Shown piece after piece: positions 58,722 through 61,031 of a stretch of DNA of 61,031 bases. The notes under the pieces are model-generated. The model had not been told where the DNA came from, ran no database searches, and saw nothing but the letters and a program-made list of their open reading frames with translations. The DNA is from a virus. Made by a program: the position numbers and the translations under genes. The stretch is taken from the IMG/VR virus record IMGVR_UViG_3300006920_000008, positions 1 through 61,031 of that record. One strand, written 5' to 3'. Positions within the stretch are counted from its first letter, which is position 1; each line of letters starts with the position of its first letter.

Positions 58722-59250
58722 TGTAGAATTGATTTAATTTATGTAAGATTACATCTTCAGTTCCAATTCGGGTTCTTTCTTGTATCACTTTAAACAATTC
58801 TTGAAACCTTTTGTCTTTTTCTTGGAATTCTTTTAGACGTAAACTAAACTTTTCTGTTTCCGAAGATAACTCTTTGTTTCTAATTCTCAAAGAAATTACT
58901 TCTTTTTTTAGTTCATTTTCTGACGCATAATAAATTGGGTCATAATTCTTATTGAATTCTGATTTAATTCTTTCGTAGTTATTACGCAGTTGAACATCGG
59001 TTTTTACATACCACTTAAAGTTTTTAAAGTAGTGTAGCATGGAAGCGTGGTTCATTAACATCGACTTCGCTATAACACTACAACCATACCCTGCTTCATT
59101 TAATATGGTAGCATAAATCATTTTAGCATTTACATTGTGTTGTACTCTGCTTCTGTCTTTTCGTACATCAACTCCTAAGAGAGTCTTCACTATCGTTCTC
59201 AGGTGGCTGAATTGCTCCTCCTTCAAGTATAAAGTTTCTAATTGGTTCAT
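58702..59250 (-). CDS. Second DnaA domain-IV-like protein with coiled-coil tail
   Basis: A 182-residue protein. Residues 20-90 match the DnaA C-terminal DNA-binding domain: VRKDRSRVQHNVNAKMIYAT (R...R...V-x-A-K) and MNHASMLHYFKNFKWYVKTD (signature helix, N-H-A-S-x-x-H-Y). Residues 110-165 form a coiled coil (NELKKEVISLRIRNKELSSE), so it may dimerise. No ATPase domain is present. With the protein at 5816 the genome carries two different stand-alone versions, possibly for origin recognition or host DnaA interference. Confidence 0.75.
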   Translation of the reverse strand: MNQLETLYLKEEQFSHLRTIVKTLLGVDVRKDRSRVQHNVNAKMIYATILNEAGYGCSVIAKSMLMNHASMLHYFKNFKWYVKTDVQLRNNYERIKSEFNKNYDPIYYASENELKKEVISLRIRNKELSSETEKFSLRLKEFQEKDKRFQELFKVIQERTRIGTEDVILHKLNQFYNGIYDK

Positions 59251-59578
59251 TTTTTATTATATGTGATTTGATTGAGTTGTTATTTGATATAAAATCTAAG
59301 TATTCATCTACTTCTATTTCATTAAGGTCTACTAATATAGGTCTTTCTGTTTCTTGTTTTAAATATTCAACAACAAAAAATATGGGTTCTTCTTTTTTTA
59401 TTACACCTGCAACCTCTTGGGTCCATCCATTTTTTATTGGAAGAAACTCCATTACAGATACGGTTTGTCCAATGATTAAAGATGCATCATCAATACTGTA
59501 GTAGCTAAGCTGCTGATAAAACCAATCATCAACTTCATACGCTAACTCATCCTCTAAATACTTCAGTTGTAAATCCAT
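59168..59578 (-). CDS. Hypothetical acidic protein
   Basis: A 136-residue protein with an N-terminal helical part (LQLKYLEDELAYEVDDWFYQ), then a small beta domain (SLIIGQTVSVMEFLPIKNGW, PIFFVVEYLKQETERPILVD). The final 83 bases overlap the DnaA-like gene and encode a hydrophilic tail. No family recognised. Confidence 0.65.
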   Translation of the reverse strand: MDLQLKYLEDELAYEVDDWFYQQLSYYSIDDASLIIGQTVSVMEFLPIKNGWTQEVAGVIKKEEPIFFVVEYLKQETERPILVDLNEIEVDEYLDFISNNNSIKSHIIKNEPIRNFILEGGAIQPPENDSEDSLRS

Positions 59579-59786
59579 ATTTCTCTAATTCTTTTAGTCT
59601 ATACTTTTGTAGTTCTGACACTTTACCTTTCGGTGTCTTGACTTCACTAAAGATTACATTAGAGTTTGGTGGTATAGCAAGAATATCCGGTATACCATTC
59701 TTATTTGTCTTAACTAATTTTAATACATAATATCCTTCAGCTTCTAACTGCTTTATTCTTTTTGATTGTATTTGTTGTTCAGTCAT
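59547..59786 (-). CDS. VRR-NUC domain nuclease
   Basis: A 79-residue minimal VRR-NUC protein, a PD-(D/E)XK fold cutting branched DNA. It has GIPDILAI (31-38, catalytic Asp34), VIFSEVKTPKGK (44-55, Glu48-x-Lys50) and Gln60 in SELQKYR. The length matches stand-alone phage versions. It is in the same operon as the SF2 helicase, a frequent functional pair. Overlaps the next gene by 32 bases. Confidence 0.9.
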   Translation of the reverse strand: MTEQQIQSKRIKQLEAEGYYVLKLVKTNKNGIPDILAIPPNSNVIFSEVKTPKGKVSELQKYRLKELEKYGFTTEVFRG

Positions 59787-59965
59787 CCGTTCTTTTTGTA
59801 ATCCTCAAAGAAGCCTATGGCAACAATAAGGTTCATACTTAATGATGATGCAATCTCTATTACATCGTGATAGTTGTGAATAGACAGGTGTATGTGACCT
59901 ACTACCCAAAAAGGAATTGCTAAGTTTTGACTAATCCAAATCAGTAAAAATCTTAAGAACCTCAT
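59783..59965 (-). CDS. Small membrane protein
   Basis: A 60-residue protein with a hydrophobic N-terminal segment (FLRFLLIWISQNLAIPFWVV) and a second one (ASSLSMNLIVAIGFF), ending DYKKNG. A two-helix membrane protein is likely. It overlaps the VRR-NUC gene by four bases, and a promoter element lies only four bases upstream of its start. Function unknown. Confidence 0.62.
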   Translation of the reverse strand: MRFLRFLLIWISQNLAIPFWVVGHIHLSIHNYHDVIEIASSLSMNLIVAIGFFEDYKKNG

Positions 59966-59969
59966 ATAA

Positions 59970-59977
59970 CAAATATA
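59970..59977 (-). promoter_or_regulatory. Promoter element giving a leaderless early mRNA
   Basis: TATATTTG on the minus strand ends four bases before the ATG at 59965. Transcription from it would start at about the start codon and read into VRR-NUC and the DnaA-like gene. Confidence 0.55.
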
Positions 59978-59984
59978 AAATATT

Positions 59985-60302
59985 TTATTGGAAGTTATAT
60001 CTATAGTTATGCCTTTCGACTTCTATCTTTTGATTTGAAAAGCAAGTCATTCCATTTATATGACTATCGGTAGGTACAAAGTAATGCCACCTTTTTATGC
60101 CGGGGATGTAGTAGAAAAAGAATGCTGCTCTTTTCCCCGTGTTCTTTTCATAAATAACAGTTGCAGTATGGTCGCTTGTTGGTATAATTTCCTGCACACT
60201 AAAAGTTTCATTATTGTAGTTGTTCTTTCTTTCTTTATTAGAATACCTTCTACACACCTCATCAGTAAATGATTGTAGTTGTTTTGCTATTTGTTTATTC
60301 AT
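59985..60302 (-). CDS. Hypothetical protein
   Basis: A 105-residue protein. A helical N-terminus (NKQIAKQLQSFTDEVCRRYS) is followed by a beta-rich region (ATVIYEKNTGKRAAFFFYYI, KRWHYFVPTDSHINGM). The start overlaps the end of the helicase gene by four bases (ATGA). This domain layout is seen in small phage proteins beside helicases, but no family can be named. Confidence 0.66.
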   Translation of the reverse strand: MNKQIAKQLQSFTDEVCRRYSNKERKNNYNNETFSVQEIIPTSDHTATVIYEKNTGKRAAFFFYYIPGIKRWHYFVPTDSHINGMTCFSNQKIEVERHNYRYNFQ

Positions 60303-61031
60303 ATTATCTTTTTAAAATGATTTACTGTAAAGTCCTTCTTCTTTGATACTGCTTTATAAATATCTTTTTCTATTCCACCCTTAGCGAATATCCAATACAC
60401 ATCTGATTCCAATCTATCTTTAGTTGTCATTCTATCTCTTGACTGCCAATAGCTTGTAGCACTAAAGTCTATGTTATAATATACAAGTGCCTTTGCTTTT
60501 CGTAAGGATATACCCTCACGACCTGATACAATTTGTAAGGCTATAGACTTACTTGTGTCTTCAAAGACACTGAGTTCTGTACACAGTTGGTCCCCGTATA
60601 TCTTCTTAAGTGCGTTCAGTTCTTCTTTAAACTTATAGAAGATACCAATCTTTACATCTGCAAAGTTGTCGTGTATGAATTGTGCTTTTGAATAATCTAT
60701 AATTGTTGAGTTGCCTGACTCAAACTTAATGGTCCCTGAGTACAATTGATGAAGCTTCATCATAAGCTTTACGGGAGTGTCTCCAAGTATAACTTCTTCC
60801 TTCCCTTCTACTACCCTATGTTTTTTTAATTGAGCCGTAAGCTTCTTTGTAATTGGCTCAACATCTACCTCAAGTATGTGTTCACGGGTATCTACCTTAA
60901 ACCCTGCCTCTTTTTGTGAGTAAGAAATAGTATATGGTTTCATCTCATCAATAATCTTTTGATGACCATCGTGGTAATCGTTTATGTAAAGAGAATTGAT
61001 TTTTCTTTGCTTAACATTTACATACTGTTTA
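60299..61031 (-). CDS. SF2 helicase, C-terminal part (continues from position 1)
   Basis: The C-terminal 220 residues of the helicase whose N-terminus is at 1-774; bases 60962-61031 duplicate 1-70. Motif V is SGREGISL (404-411 of the joined protein) and motif VI is QSRDRMT (431-437, Q-x-x-x-R). GGIEKDIYKAVSKKKD follows near the end. Palindrome copy 10 encodes VFEDT (about 389-393), twelve residues before motif V. The joined length of 478 residues is normal for such phage helicases. Confidence 0.88.
   Translation of the reverse strand, partial: KQYVNVKQRKINSLYINDYHDGHQKIIDEMKPYTISYSQKEAGFKVDTREHILEVDVEPITKKLTAQLKKHRVVEGKEEVILGDTPVKLMMKLHQLYSGTIKFESGNSTIIDYSKAQFIHDNFADVKIGIFYKFKEELNALKKIYGDQLCTELSVFEDTSKSIALQIVSGREGISLRKAKALVYYNIDFSATSYWQSRDRMTTKDRLESDVYWIFAKGGIEKDIYKAVSKKKDFTVNHFKKII
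60555..60570 (+). repeat. Dispersed 16-bp palindrome, copy 10 (inside helicase gene, reversed centre)
   Basis: The plus strand reads GTGTCTTCAAAGACAC while the gene is on the minus strand, so the coding strand carries the TG centre. This is the only exact copy in that orientation. It is translated VFEDT. Confidence 0.95.
60962..61031. repeat. Terminal direct repeat, right copy
   Basis: Identical to bases 1-70; the overlap of a circular contig. Confidence 0.93.

Noticed and set aside
1-61031. Prophage or integrative element
   Set aside because: No integrase, excisionase, repressor or attachment-site duplication was recognised, and the window closes as a circle without host genes.

Overview
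The window looks like the complete circular genome of a virulent, probably short-tailed phage of a Bacteroidetes (Flavobacteria-like) host. The last 70 bases (60962-61031) repeat the first 70 exactly, so the molecule closes at 60961 bp, and one helicase gene reads across the junction. The host call rests on promoter and start-site signals. Copies of the Bacteroidetes -7 element TAnnTTTG sit upstream of many genes (for example 12978, 18742, 24230, 33451, 36972), and starts lie in A/T-rich leaders without Shine-Dalgarno sequences. No integrase, repressor or DNA polymerase was recognised.

Layout. The early/replication block is on the minus strand, running from 11886 down through position 1 and on to 57847. 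It holds a VRR-NUC nuclease, an SF2 helicase, a VirE-type primase-helicase, an SSB-like protein, RecE-like exonuclease plus Sak-like annealing protein, two stand-alone DnaA domain-IV-like proteins, a DUF1599-like protein, a transglycosylase-like secreted protein, and a predicted amidoligase with a glutamine amidotransferase-cyclotransferase fusion. A 532-bp non-coding region (11887-12418) separates this block from the plus-strand block. A tRNA-Arg(UCU) follows at 12676-12749.

The plus-strand block opens with GroEL and GroES (13007-14856). Next come one minus-strand winged-helix-like gene broken by a frameshift (14822-15252), a cluster of very small Lys/Arg-rich proteins (15294-17121), a lysis cassette (17735-18723), fibre genes including a collagen-like one split by an in-frame TAA (18776-26587), and an accessory island with a second GroES-like protein, a 2OG-Fe(II) oxygenase and a SET-domain protein (27005-28426). 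The morphogenesis genes follow: terminase, portal, scaffold candidate, major capsid protein, neck and nozzle candidates, a GNAT acetyltransferase, and internal virion proteins that include a 2971-residue giant with an HEMGH metallopeptidase motif (48809-57724).

The most unusual signal is a dispersed 16-bp palindrome, GTGTCTT-CA-AAGACAC. It has ten exact copies, one copy with a changed centre inside a terminator, and one copy with a single mismatch. Copies lie both between genes and inside genes (often in inter-domain linkers), and nine of the ten exact copies have the CA centre on the coding strand. This orientation bias suggests an RNA-level element or a small mobile palindrome. Three genes carry apparent disruptions (two frameshifts and one in-frame stop) that could be recoding, natural mutation or sequence error. 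Function calls are from reading motifs by eye; no database search was possible.
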